NCBI GenBank assembly: GCA_903813345.2
Contig: CAIIXF020000007.1
Span: forward strand, 32,334,698-32,398,697
Length of the DNA: 64,000 nt
Source of the DNA: Owenia fusiformis
Lineage: Eukaryota; Annelida; Polychaeta; Sabellida; Oweniidae
Direction of reading: 5' to 3'
Below the pieces are notes generated by a model that worked only from the letters and a program-made list of their open reading frames with translations, was not told the origin of the DNA and did no database searches. This document shows, in pieces, positions 35,801 through 47,690 of this stretch; the first letter of the stretch is position 1, and every line of letters starts with the position of its first letter. Made by a program: the position numbers and the translations under genes.

Positions 35801-38499
35801 TATTGCTTTGTATTGTATTGTATTGAATTGCATTGTATTGTATTGTATTGTATTTTCTGGACCGCCATTTTATCAGTCGAGCTCAACAAGCAAAATAGTC
35901 TAGGCTGAAACGGGGATCAAACCAGTAGTATCTAATACTGCAGAATGAGGTATCAATATAATGCTGGAAATATAGCAAATATTAAAACGTATGATTCTCG
36001 GTAGATGGTCTCTTCATACTTTTTCGGTCAAACCTGAATTCTTTACCCGAATCATGGGCTTTCAACCCATGCCTGAATATAACGCGTATAGTCCTACACG
36101 ACATCTAAGTTGACCTCTGTGTGTACCATATCGAAAAACGGAATGATTTGAAGCCTAGAATAGATGCACATCTCATGGGGTTGTTTTGGAATGAACAAAG
36201 TACCCACCTAATGGGAAATCTGGCATATCATGATATCCATCCATCTTATCCTCACAATCACTTGTGTAGTAGGCAACTGGCTGCATGATGAGAACTGGGT
36301 TCAAGCCTGCTGCATCTAGGCTCTCTTTCATCTTCTTTACTGTCTTCAGACTGGTCACCGGACCAAATGAACAATTCACTCCAACGATATCAGCACCTGT
36401 TTTATGAAATAGGCTGTTCTATTATTCAAGAAATGTATCCACCTAATATAGGATATAGAAGGCCACTGGGAATCAACATCAAGGAAAATTCTGGATCTGA
36501 GAGTCCTGTGTTCGAAGGTTAATGACATGTTGATTATATACGTGGTAATTTTATTTACCCTGTCAAGGTCACAAAAACGGTTAGACATAAACTATCGATT
36601 ACCTGCCCTTGCCATTCTTACGGCGCATTCTCCAGAATCGACATTTGATTGGTCTGTGCTTGGTCCTATCCTCATAGTGGCGCCACATGGCTTTCCAGAA
36701 TTCTTCATCACCTCAATGGCCCACTCAGTCTCTTCTATTGTACTGAAGAACTAAAACAAATACACGTGAAGCGTGTATACGTGCCGCTACTAGATCATTG
36801 TTATTTACTCAAAATAAAACATACATTCATCATTTTGAAAGTCCAAAAAATCTAAACAATAAGGTTAAAAATGGTTGATGCATATATTCTCATACGAGTC
36901 TGGATTGAAAGCGACTTACCTTTGATAAGAGTCAGTGCCCAGTGTGTGGTTTAAGTTTAAGTTAAATAAACACATGACTCAATAAATTTGTAAACGATTC
37001 CTTGAATGATAGCCTTTGAACTCGGGCTGCTTTCCTCGTTTGAAGTATCATACAAGACATTCATGCAAGAATGGAACTTTACCTCAGCCAGCATAAAATC
37101 CACATCATTCTCTAGATATATTTCCACTTGTTTTCTAAATTCATCTTGGACAGTTTGTTTTCCCTTGCCTTCTTTGTATGTAGGTGTGGGAGAGAGTCCT
37201 CCGCATATAAGTACATCTCCCTCTGCCGCGACCTCTTTGGCAATATCACAAGCTGCTTTGTTGATTTCACTTACCTGAATATAACATGTTTAAAGCAAAA
37301 GTTGCATCTATATGAGTAAATGTACTATTTTGGTTATAGGAATATTTTGGCCAGTGATGGTATTTAAAGGCCCTATATACATGTGCGTTAAATTATTCCA
37401 GATAAAAATGTTGTTGGTACGCATATATCCTGTTAAGTAATACTTTACATCAATGCACAACATACATCCTAACCTATTTCGAGACAGAAGAACTTACAGT
37501 ATAGATTTTTCCTGTTTTGTTTGACTTGAGTCTTCCCTCAGCTGCATAGAAACTAAACGTCTGTAGCACATCTGCCCCAGCTCGCATGAACTCTCTGTGT
37601 AGTTGACGAACTATCAACAACAAATGGACAGAATATCATGAAGATGTACGTCGTTCATACCCGCTAGAGTGAGCTCTTTGCAAGCTATCATGATCAATCG
37701 AAAATGCACATTAAAAAATTTATAGATAACAATTAGAAACTTTAACACTAGCTAGATCTGCAAATTGATGAACTCAAATAAACGTAGGAACTACAGAACT
37801 ACAGAACTAAAGACTACAGAAGATCCAGATTTTTGCATGAGATTTAAGTTTTCACTTCTCACTACTGGTATCTGTTATGGTAACTAATGATGGTACATAT
37901 CATGTGACATGTGTCTCAGCTTATTCATCAATTCAAATGATTAATTGAACCTGCGTCTGGGTATTCAATCACAGCTTCGGGGGTCCAGTTCCCAGCTTTG
38001 ACGTAACCTCTCTTCTCCAAGGCTACTGTCATACCACCATCCCCAACTAATGGCCGCTCTCGCAGTATGTCCAAGACATTTCGTCCCTCAACATTCTTTC
38101 GACCTAGAATATAAGCACAGTGAACACTATCATGTGGAACACCTTTATCATGTTGAACTTCTCAGGCATTTTTGGTCATTACATGGCCTATTTGGTGCTT
38201 TAAGGCCAAATTTTCAAAAATGGGCCTGAATTTTTCAAGATTTGGGCCAAATTTTGGGATTGAAGGGCGCAAATTTTTTAACGCCCAACCGAGGAAATAT
38301 TTTAAGAATTCCAAATTTGCCCCCTTGCTAACTTCTGAATCCACATGTTTTTGATGCATGATGTACATTGATAATCATCCTCCAAAAATTCCAAACATAG
38401 ATAAATTACTTGAATGTCAGGTTCTCTTGGGAAAATATCTACACATTATTTTAGTCAAGGGGATGCGATTCAATGTAACTTACTTGATTCAGATGACAT
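32815..38499 (-). CDS. BHMT: Betaine-homocysteine S-methyltransferase, nine exons, complete
   Basis: Cytosolic zinc enzyme that moves a methyl group from betaine to homocysteine, giving methionine and dimethylglycine. Coding exons: 38484-38499, 37951-38103, 37498-37610, 37083-37274, 36603-36750, 36208-36396, 35359-35489, 33576-33673, 32815-32872. All junctions are GT-AG and phases agree; the total is 1,098 nt (365 residues). Seen: [19 protein letters not shown] near the N-terminus, [19 protein letters not shown], the zinc ligands Cys216 (GVNC) and Cys300-Cys301 (GGCCGFEP), and [10 protein letters not shown]. The first exon codes only five residues plus one base (MSSES). At 365 residues it is near BHMT2 size and lacks roughly 40 C-terminal residues of human BHMT, ending [14 protein letters not shown]. 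Introns carry nested mariner remnants and a (TATTG)n tract. Identity is firm; BHMT against BHMT2 orthology is not separable. Confidence 0.95.
33144..33159. repeat. Perfect 16-bp GC-edged palindrome
   Basis: CCGCCTTTAAAGGCGG in BHMT intron 8, next to the dispersed repeat at about 33165-33420. Confidence 0.6.
33165..33420. repeat. Dispersed repeat, copy A
   Basis: Shares ordered blocks with 46119-46280: 'agagaacctgt', 'ataccttcatactyaatcgg', 'gaactaatccacagag' and 'acgtgtatct'. It lies in BHMT intron 8. Confidence 0.65.
33738..35229. mobile_element. mariner-like remnant split by a second TA-flanked element
   Basis: Outer ends CAGGGTGACACAAAAAATGA and its inverted copy pair for about 50 bp, with TA flanks at 33736-33737 and 35230-35231. 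The minus strand at about 33982-34075 encodes [16 protein letters not shown], resembling the mariner transposase C-terminal block (DFFLWGYLK-type). Most of the transposase is missing. It occupies BHMT intron 7 and is interrupted at 34123-35170. Confidence 0.8.
34123..35170. mobile_element. Inner TA-flanked element of ~1,048 bp nested in the mariner remnant
   Basis: Ends CAAGGGTCGTTCGAAAAGTC and an inverted, slightly diverged copy (GACTTTTC... against 'aaaacttttttgaacaacccttg'), with TA on both sides. No transposase ORF found. It is nested in the outer element's right part, so it inserted later. Confidence 0.75.
35515..35860. repeat. (TATTG)n pentanucleotide microsatellite, ~345 bp
   Basis: Nearly uninterrupted TATTG units with CATTG, GATTG-like and TATTA variants. 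It lies in BHMT intron 6 and ends about 25 bp upstream of the exon 7 acceptor (exon starts at 35489) as read on the minus strand. Long ORFs across it on both strands are artefacts of the 5-bp period. Confidence 0.95.
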
Positions 38500-38944
38500 T
38501 TTCTGTACTAAAGTTCACCAACCAAACTGCAAAATGTCTGCAAAACACAATTAGAAAGAATAGATAAATGTATCTCAAGTTATTAGGATGCCTTGACTTT
38601 GACATAGATCTGCAATCTTTTTATGTATGTTATATTTGGTCATATCCGCTGCTAGTATTTTTGAATTGTCAATACTTGTAAATGTCAAGTTGTCTAAAAA
38701 ATACCACAATAATGAGAGGTTCTCGACTTTGCAAACACACGTGTTTTATACCAAGTCGTCAATAGCACAATATCACACCATGGATGATACTGTATAAGTG
38801 AACACAATTGACTCGGGTCGTTGCTGTGTCACTAGCGGTTATGTCAGCAATGAAATACAAGATTGAATTGTTATACACCTACATGTATACACCCTCTGCA
38901 AGTGATCTAATCAGTGGCAGCGTTTTGTTTACAGGCACTGGTGG
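38500..38944. other. Upstream of BHMT; no clear promoter
   Basis: The BHMT transcript start should lie here on the minus strand. No TATA or CCAAT arrangement convincing enough to call. Confidence 0.3.
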
Positions 38945-39326
38945 AAGGAAAACATTTTGGAAAAATTTCTATACCTGCACAAAATAAAATATGAAGGCAT
39001 CTGTGCATTTCCTTGCTTTTTTCAGGAAAGCATCATTCCATTGTCTGCTTTTAGTAAATCTGGTAAGAGGTCAATGATGGTAACTCAAGGAAATGCTGAT
39101 ATTTCAAGAAAATGGCTGCCTTTCCAGTTTTTCAAATTTCTTCTCCAAGTTTCTCAACAACACTGGATTGTCAGTGACCTCTAACCAGATATACTAAAAG
39201 AAGAGTGTAATGATATTTTCCTGGAAAAAGCAAGGAAAACCACATGCCTTAGTACTATTTTGTACCAGAAAATAACATGTGCAGGTATAGCAATTTTTAA
39301 AAATATTTTCATTCCACCAATAACTT
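38945..39326. mobile_element. Foldback element, family F1 copy A
   Basis: The left part ('ggcatctgtgcatttccttgcttttttcaggaaa') pairs in reverse with the right part ('ttttcctggaaaaagcaaggaaaaccacatgcc'), and 'acctgcacaaaata' pairs with 'ttttgtacc...gtgcaggt'. The interior phrase 'aactcaaggaaatgctgatatttca' recurs at about 52313 in a related element. Confidence 0.65.
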
Positions 39327-39335
39327 ATCTGGACT

Positions 39336-39605
39336 TTACATAACTGTTGTTCTTCTGTAGATGAGCACTAATTCATGTGTTTGTTCATTATAATAAGAGA
39401 TTCTATGAGCTTTCATCATCTTCTTCAGCTGACAACATTTCAGACATATCTTTTGATTTTAAAATTTCAAACTTTGTGCAGTTTTTTTGCTTTTATTCCC
39501 CTTGTGCTTACAGCCCTACTCCCAACTGGGCACGAACAACACCATATATTGATTGCATCAATACTATTAGGTACATCTGGATCTGGGTTGCTTATTTCGT
39601 GATAT
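39336..39605 (-). pseudogene. Decayed coding repeat, copy B
   Basis: A diverged copy of 22864-23121, with the same order of 'gactttacataactgttg', 'tgtgtttgttcatta', 'catcttcttcag' and 'catctggatctgggtt' stretches. On the minus strand the coding frame is more damaged than in copy A. No host gene. Confidence 0.55.
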
Positions 39606-39617
39606 GAGGACTAGTTC

Positions 39618-39831
39618 CAGGCCCGTAGCCAGGGGGGGGGGTTCGATGGGTTCGAGCGAACCCCCCCCCACCCCCTGGTCAAAAATTCTTTCAAAATCAA
39701 GCAGTTTTTCACCATTCTGAGCACTTTTTAAGTGATTTTGGCCATTTTTGGACCAAAATTGTCAAAAGTGAACCCCCCCTGGAATTTTCCAAAAAGTGAA
39801 CCCCCCTTGGCAAATCCTGGCTACGGGCCTG
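39618..39831. mobile_element. MITE of 214 bp with 16-bp perfect inverted ends and AGTTC duplication
   Basis: Ends CAGGCCCGTAGCCAGG and CCTGGCTACGGGCCTG. AGTTC is present at 39613-39617 and 39832-39836. The interior has a G/C homopolymer palindrome near 39631-39677 (about nine G, later about nine C) and two further C-runs. The superfamily is unresolved; the 5-bp duplication is read directly. Confidence 0.9.
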
Positions 39832-39836
39832 AGTTC

Positions 39837-42801
39837 TATTAAAAACCTGTTTGGGGACATCAATGGTATACTACATCACAATCTTTGGATAGAATACTAT
39901 AATTTGCAGACATACTGTATAATTAAGTGTACAGAATAACTGGGAGACATGTGATCAATGCATAGGATAGTGGCAGGTTGGAGAGAATCTCAAAACAGAA
40001 TCCCAATAACTTTCATTGTTTCAAATCATGTCTTCAAGACAGCGGTCTGTCTCACCGGCAGAAAGGATATCGATGTTTCATCAAGTAGTTTGTGTTAAGA
40101 GATTATCAAGTAAAGAAACTACAGAGAATGAGCCACCAAAAGCCACCAAGAGCAATCAAACTGTTGTAATCAAAGTAATGTCAATTTCAAAAGTCACAAT
40201 CGTAAGCATGTATGTGGTGGATACACTGATGTGAACGTCAATGGCGATGAAACCTCCATCATAGCTGTCAGTGGTCCAATAGACACCAGTATACAATGCC
40301 AATGGTTATAAATAAAGCACCAAAATAAATGCCAAAGGTGATGAATGCACCAATGTAGATGCCAACTTTGAAAGCACCAGTGTAAATAGCGTGAGTACCA
40401 ATTACACAAGAGGTCCGATCCCGGACTCGATCCCGGCAAGTCAGGCAAGACTTACTTGCTTGTTTGCATACAGTACTTTAGGGGTTGTCCACAACTCGTA
40501 AAAAATGCTGTGGTGTGTACTTGTATGACTATGTATGAGTGAACATAAAATAACACAGGGTTCCCTCAAGGAGGGGCTCCTGGGTCTGGCTTCCATGATT
40601 ACATGCGTTGATTGCGACCGTATGTATATAATGGATCCCGGGGGGATATACCAAGATGTATTGCTCACCTTCATTGGTGGTAAACAAAATACAATACAAT
40701 GAAATATTGGAGATTAAAAGAGCAATAGCCAGGATATTCCTAATTCCAACCTTACAAAACATATGAACAGCCGAACTGACAAAGGAATCATATCCCGAAT
40801 CATATCTAATAAGGCTTATCATGCTCTAAATGACCATACTTATGGAGCTAATGAATCACTGTCTCCTGTTGTACCACCATAAGAACACTGGAAATTAAGT
40901 ACACTGTAAATGGCATTGAGAAACAGCTCATTTATACCACTCTTAATGACCATACCTACTTAAGCAGTCAAACACTGTCTACAACTTTACCATAGGTGAC
41001 AGTCACAAAACGAAAGAGGTCATTGATACTACTCACTGTCTTACAGACTTACACCTACTGAAACCATTAAACCTGACAGCCCTTTGATGGAACTCACTCT
41101 CTGACACCTACTGAAACTATTGAAACTGAAGCTGAGAAACATCCCTTTGATTGGACTCCCTGTCTTACACCTACTGAAATCATTGAAACAGTCTTACAAC
41201 AACTCAAGCCATTGGAACCAAACTTGCAAAAGAGATTATTGATTCTACTCACACTAGTCCAACTACTTAAATCATGGAAGATAAAGTTGAGTTTCAACAA
41301 GAAAAATATCAAAGCACAATACCAACTTGAACATCTAATGATGAAATAATTAATACAGGAGAAAGCACTAAGAGTGAGACTTCCAAAACAGTGGTATGTG
41401 GTGCCATTGGAGACAGAAACACTGTACAAGTTATACGTAAACTAGTAAAAACAATGTGCAACGAGTAGAACAAGACTGTACATCTTTAGGTAATCTCTCT
41501 CCAGGACTAGATTTTGAAAACTGATACTGCCATCATACCTCGGTTAAATTGTCTAATGAATCAGTGAAGCTAAAGAAAAGGATATCAACAGGATGTTCCA
41601 TTTTTATTGCTACAATTCACTCTATTTCAACCTAACTGTCAGAAAGTGCAAGACGGCTGAAAAAAATCTTCAAATATCTGCGACAGTTTCCTAGCTGAAG
41701 ATTTTTTTTAGATCCATTTACCATTGCAAATATAATTGTTTGAAATCATGTACATAAACTTCACAATAATATAAGATGGTATAGAAAAAATCATAAATTG
41801 TATCATAAATGGTTCAGAAGATGTTTGAACTTTAAACGCCGTTTTCTCAAATCCATGAACGTGTTAGTTAGGAAACCCTGGTTCTCACGCGACGATGTAT
41901 GAGATCGAAAGTTTTGATTTTCATGGGATAATTTTGATATTTTGTCATGAAGGTAAGATGTTTTGATTTCTCTGAAATTTTGAAAATCGATGGGCTGAGA
42001 TTTGGGAAATACTAAGTTGAACTTTAAACATCCATCTCAGTGGAACAAAAAGTAATTAAGGAGGGTTCTACCTAGTAAAACATTTGTCATTGGTGCTATT
42101 TCGCATGTCTTTCTTTGTGATGTATTGACGTTTTGCAAATTGACCACGTAACTGCTGGAAACGACGATCTAAATTCTGCCGATTCAGCGGTTTTCGTTTT
42201 TTCACTGGAAATTATTGTTTCAGTTTATAACCATTTTCATTTTGAAGATCATCATGTAATTATATAACATTCAATGAAGATGGGTTTTATTAGTTTCTGT
42301 GGGGATAAATTAACGTGGGCTGTGCAATATTTTCGAGGCCTGCTAGTATTCACCGGAGTCACTTTTCAACACCACTTAGATAGATCAAAAATACATGTAT
42401 TAATGATCAAAAAGTAACCATGGGTCCAAAAGTTTAAAAAATTGGGGTGAAATGGCGAAAGAATTCAGCGGCTTACAACGTACATAAAATTATTATATGA
42501 AAGTTCCATATTTAGAGAAAATTCTTATGTTCTCTTTTTGATGTTTGCACCCAACACCCCTTTTAATATTTAATTGGTACATTCGATATGACATTTTATC
42601 ATTGAAATAGTGTGTACTTTGTTTAATGTTTGCAATGGAATGAAAATGTTAGTTATGTTTTGGACTGCATTTTGCAATAATTGATGATTAAAAAATTTCA
42701 ACTTTAATTTGAAAAATGGCATGAAATTTGAATATTAAAGAAATAAAAATTGGCGCCTTTTAAAAAACAGTTTATGTTGTTCATAGTTTTGATTACCATT
42801 C
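39837..42801. other. No intact gene; decayed repetitive coding-like stretch at ~41040-41240
   Basis: Plus-strand frames at about 41040-41240 read a repeated LTPTETI-like phrase three times (LTPTETIKPDSP; TPTETIETEAEKHPFDW; LTPTEIIETVLQQLK), broken by a stop or frame change near 41098. ORFs at 40016-40234 and 41094-41429 (-) are unsupported. The stretch 40290-40400 repeats 'gccaa..gatg' type words. The remainder to 42800 shows nothing. Confidence 0.3.
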
Positions 42802-45194
42802 ACACATAGCAAGGTGTGATACATTCCAGCCAATTAGAAAACGCTATTCACACATTATTGCAAGGTGTGTTCAATTCCAGTCAATCAGAACACGCTATTC
42901 ACACATTATTGCAAGGTGTGTTCAATTCCAGTCAATCAGAACACGCTATTCACACATTATTGCAAGGTGTGTTCTATTCCAGTCAATTAGAACACGCTAT
43001 TCACACATTATTGCAAGATGTGTTCAATTCCAGCCAATTAGAACACGCTATTCACATATTATTGCAAGGTGTGTTCAATTCCAGCCAATAAGAACACGCT
43101 ATTCACACATTATTACAAGGCGTGTTCTATTCCAGCGAATAAGAACACGCTATTTACACATTATTGCAAGGTGTGTTCAATTCCAGCCAATTAGAACACG
43201 CTATTCAAACAATATTGCAAGGTGTGTTCTATTCCAGCCAATTAGAACACGCTATTCAAACAATATTGCAAGGTGTGTTCTATTCCAGTCAATCAGAACA
43301 CGCTATTCACACATTATTGCAAGGTGTGTTCAATTCCAGCCAATCAGAACACGCTACTCACACATTTTTGCAAGGTGTGTTCTATTCCAGCGAATTAGAA
43401 CACGCTATTCACACATTATTGCAAGGTGTGTTCTATTCCAGTCAATCAGAACACGCTATTCACACATTATTGCAAGGTGTGTTCTATTCCAGCGAATTAG
43501 AACACGCTATTCACACATTATTACAAGGTGTATTCTATTCCAGTCAATCAGAACACGCTATTCACACATTATTGCAAGGTGTGTTCAATTTTAGTCAATC
43601 AGAACACGCTATTCACACATTATTGCAAGGTGTGTTCTATTCCAGTCAATCAGAACACGCTATTCACACATTATTGCAAGGTGTGTTCTATTCCAGTCAA
43701 TCAGAACACGCTATTCACACATTGTTGCAAGGTGTGTTCAATTCCAGCCAATTAGAACACGCTATTCACACATTATTACAAGGTGTGTTCTATTCCAGTC
43801 AATCAGAACACGCTATTCACACATTATTGCAAGATGTGTTCAATTCCAGCCAATCAGAACACGCTATTCACACATTATTGCAAGGTGTGTTCTATTCCAG
43901 TGAATTAGAACACGCTATTCACACATTATTGCAAGGTGTGTTCTATTCCAGTCAATCAGAACACGCTATTCACACATTATTGCAAGGTGTATTCTATTCC
44001 AGTCAATCAGAACACGCTATTCACACATTATTGCAAGGTGTGTTCAATTTTAGTCAATCAGAACACGCTATTCACACATTATTGCAAGGTGTGTTCTATT
44101 CCAGTCAATCAGAACACGCTATTCGCACATTATTGCAAGGTGTGTTCTATTCCAGTCAATCAGAACACGCTATTCACACATTGTTGCAAGGTGTGTTCAA
44201 TTCCAGGCAATTAGAACACGCTATTGACACATTATTACAAGGTGTGTTCTATTCCAGTCAATCAGAACACGCTATTCACACATTGTTGCAAGGTGTGTTC
44301 AATTCCAGCCAATTAGAATACGCTGTTCACACATCAAGTTAATTGCAAGGCGTGTTCTATTCCAGTCAATTAGAACACGCTATTCACACATTATTACAAG
44401 GTGTGTTCTATTCCAGTCAATCAGAACACGCTATTCACACATTGTTGCAAGGTGTGTTCTATTTTAGTCAATCAGAACACGATATTCACACATTGTTGCA
44501 AGGTGTGTTCTATTTTAGTCAATCAGAACACGCTATTCACACATTGTTGCAAGGTGTGTTCTATTGTAGTCAATCAGAACACGCTATTCACACACTATTG
44601 CAAGGTGTGTTCTATACCAGCCAATTAGAACACGCTATTCACACATTATTGCAAGGCGTGTTCTATTTCAGTCAATTAGAACACGCTATTCACACATTAT
44701 TGCAAGATGTGTTCAATTCCAGCCAATTAGAACACGCTATTCACACATTATTGCAAGGTGTGTTCAATTCCAGCCAATTAGAACACGCTATTCACACATT
44801 ATTACAGGGTGTGTTCTATTCCAGTCAATCAGAACACGCTATTCATACATTATTGCAAGGTGTGTTCAATTCCAGTCAATTAGAATACGCTATTCACACA
44901 TTATTGCAAGGCGTGTTCAATTCCAGCCAATTAGAACACGCTATTCACACATTATTGCAAGGTGTATTCAATTCCAGCCAATTAGAACACGCTATTGACA
45001 CATTATTTCAAGGTGCGTTCTATTCCAGTCAATCAGAACACGCTATTCACACATTATTGCAAGGTGTGTTCTATTTTAGTCAATCAGAACACGCTATTCA
45101 CACATTATTGCAAGATGTGTTCAATTCCAGTCAATCAGAACACGCTATTCACACATTATTGCAAGGTGTGTTCTATACCAGCCAATTAGAACAC
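42802..45194. repeat. 51-bp minisatellite, ~47 copies, with 459-bp higher-order repeat
   Basis: Units of 51 bp contain GGTGTGTTCAATTCCAG, then CCAATCAGAACACGC, then TATTCACACATTATTGCA. Because 51 is a multiple of three, long ORFs run through it (43164-44342 and 44343-45245 in one frame, plus shorter ones in another); these encode 17-residue repeats such as QLEHAIHTLLQGVFNSS. Two frames are open, and breaks come from single variants (CCAATAAG units near 43087 and 43140, a TAA at 44340). I therefore read it as non-coding. Variant units recur 459 bp apart (the 'ttcaattttagtcaatcag' variant at about 43583 and 44042), that is nine units. Flanks on the right match a dispersed element at 48.9 kb. 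Confidence 0.95.
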
Positions 45195-45224
45195 GTAACT
45201 GTATTTCGTTATATAATCAATAAC

Positions 45225-45530
45225 GAACTCGAGGTCACTAATTAAACGGTTAACATGGTGATGACTGCATCTTACAAATTGAAATCGATACTTTGCCAGC
45301 TTGACCCTTGCAATAAGTTTCAAATATGTTATTTTAGTGATTTCGTATCTTTTAGATGATTTTGTAGAAAATATTTTGCAATGTATGAAAAGAATTAAAG
45401 TTCAAGACTCAATACATTGTGTAATGACCATACCTTTCAAGCGTTGTTTCCTAAAATGAACACTCGATGCTTCTCATCTCGTGCAAATTTTTGAAAGCAA
45501 CACCTTCAAGGAATGTTCATTCCTGAATAA
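45225..45530. repeat. Dispersed element, right flank of the minisatellite
   Basis: Shares ordered blocks with 48950-49228: 'agtgatttcgtatcttttar', 'atattttgcaat', 'aatgaccatwccttt', 'gtgcaaatttttgaa' and 'caacaccttcaaggaatg'. Roughly 280 bp, about three quarters identical by eye. Confidence 0.75.
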
Positions 45531-46118
45531 TCATTATTGAATGAGTTATATCTTAACATTAAATATGGAGTTTTGCACATTATGGTTGAACACTCACTAG
45601 AAATATGTAAATGTTAAAATGTTGAGTGTTCTCATATTTGTGAAACCCGAAGACGATACTAGCAGAACGTACCTATTGTTAGCTTCCTTTGTGATAAACC
45701 CCAATGCACAGCAATGATAGTAGATACTAGTGTCTTCTGAGATGAAAGACTTAAACAGTTACTATCATTGCACATTGGTTCATAAATTATCTCATTTACA
45801 AATAAATGTTCAATTCAATATCTTGTACAATAGAAGATAACGATTAAAACAATTACAGTATTTGTATATATAACTACAGGACCAAACATTAGTAATAATC
45901 TGTGATTATAGGTACACTAGATATAGTACTCTGACCATGAACTGTAATGTCAAGATTGGCAGCTCCTTTCTATGCATGTAATTGGGTCATATACAATTCA
46001 AATGACTCTTCACATTTGTTTAGATTTGGTTTTTATTTCAAGGTAAAACATATTGATCCTCCTTCCATGCTGGCGAATAAAAGATTGGGAGCTAATAGGA
46101 GTTATTAGGGAGGTTAAA

Positions 46119-46280
46119 TAACGTGTAAGAGAACCTGTGCGTGACAGTTCATTTTTCAAGGGACCTGGACATACCTTCATACTCAATCGGCCAAGTTAAC
46201 AGTAATGGGAGAACTAATCCACAGAGTACCATAATTCTACATGTCACGTCCAAGTTCTTAAAAAGCGTGTATCTGAACCT
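46119..46280. repeat. Dispersed repeat, copy B
   Basis: Counterpart of 33165-33420 in the same orientation, lacking some internal sequence. Confidence 0.6.
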
Positions 46281-46393
46281 TCCTATAATTGATTCTAACG
46301 ACATGATTTGTATATTTTTGAGCATTGGATACAGTACTTTAATTTTTTAACGTAATCTAATGAAAATAAACAGTGAATTGCCAACTTCATTTT

Positions 46394-47690
46394 TATGTCC
46401 CCACCACATAGTGTGGGGCCATATTGTCGGCCTAGGCGCGTCCGTCCGTCTGTTTGTCTGTCTGTCCGTCCGTACGTCCGGCAGTTTTCTCCAAAACCGC
46501 TACAGATATCACCTTCAAATTTTCAGGGATAACTTATGAGTGCATACAGATGTGGATGACAAAAAAATTAACTTGATACCTACTTCCTATCGGCCATTTT
46601 GAAGACGAAGCTAAAATCCTTGTCTGCAAACTTTAAGAAAAACGGCTTCACAGTTGCTTTTAAAACTTTAACATCTTGTTCAGCCCATTTCATTCTACAT
46701 CTGATTAGGTTTTGGACCTGTCAGTCATGTCAGCCATTAATATTTTGAATGTCTTAAGAAAAGTTAGCGCGCGATAATACTTTGTATCATATTGAATGGT
46801 GTTTTTGAGTTTTAATACTTTAACTATTTAGTAGCTTTATAAATAATTTCAGGTGTACTTTGTTGTAAAAGCCTATGTTATTGTTAACAGTGGTTATATG
46901 TGACAATTTTGTAAAAGGAAATCAGCAAAAACTCCTAATCACTTTTTTATTGTCGGCCATTTTGGATTTTTCCGTCCTAAAATCTTGTCTGTAAAGTCTT
47001 GTCTACGGGTTTTCAGGTGAATCGTTTAGTAGATCAATTTCAAATTTTCAGGGATGATTCTTAGTATGAAAATCTAGATCTGATTAGTTTTTGGGCGTTC
47101 TGGGTAAATGTCAAGGCAGCCATTTTGGATTTTCCGTCTTAAAAATCTTGTAAAGTCTTTTCTACGCATTTCCAGGTGAAGCGTTTGGTAGATCAATTTC
47201 AAATTTTCAGGGATGATTCTTAGTATGAAAATCTAGATCTGACTAGTTTTTGGCATTCTGGATAAATGTCAAGGCAGCCATTTTGGATTTCCCGTCTTAA
47301 AATCTTGCCTGTAGTCTTGTCTACGCGTTTTTAGGTGAACCGTTTGGTAGATCAATTTCGAATTTTCGGGGTTGATTCTTAGTATGAAAATCTACATTTG
47401 ATTAGTTTTGCATTCTGGGTAAATGTCAAGGCAGCCATTTTTGATTTTCCGTCCTAAAATCTTGTCTATAAAGTCTTGTCTACGCGTTTTCAGGTGAACC
47501 GTTTAGTAGATCAATTTCAAATTTTCAAGGATGATTCTAAGTATTAAAATCTTGAACTGATTAGTTTTTTGACATTCTGGGTAAATTCAAGGCAGCCATT
47601 TTGGATTTTCCATTCTAAAATCTTGTCTGTAAAGTTTTGTTTACATGTTTTCTGGTTAACTGTTTGATGGATGAATTTCAAAGGATGAGT
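46394..47690. repeat. Dispersed repeat with ~180-bp tandem units
   Basis: Starts 'tccccaccacatagtgtggg', with a (GTCC/GTCT)n tract at 46439-46488. Then about four to five units of 175-185 bp follow, each with 'ggcagccattttggattttc', 'aaatcttgtctgtaaagtct', 'tttcaggtgaaccgtttggt' and 'gattcttagtatgaaaatct'. Same general style as the 24.6 kb repeat (CCGT start, GCCATTTT units) but different sequence. Confidence 0.8.

Noticed and set aside
35511-35908. ORFs of 70-126 codons on both strands
   Set aside because: Products of the (TATTG)n pentanucleotide tract, which yields repeating ATG-containing frames.
43164-45245. Long ORFs of 392 and 300 codons as a repeat-protein gene
   Set aside because: They arise from a 51-bp tandem unit with no stop in one frame; a second frame is also open, breaks come from single unit variants, and there is no signal peptide, splice site or unique N-terminus.
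46439-46488. (GTCC/GTCT)n as an independent microsatellite
   Set aside because: It is the leader of a dispersed repeat family rather than a separate locus.
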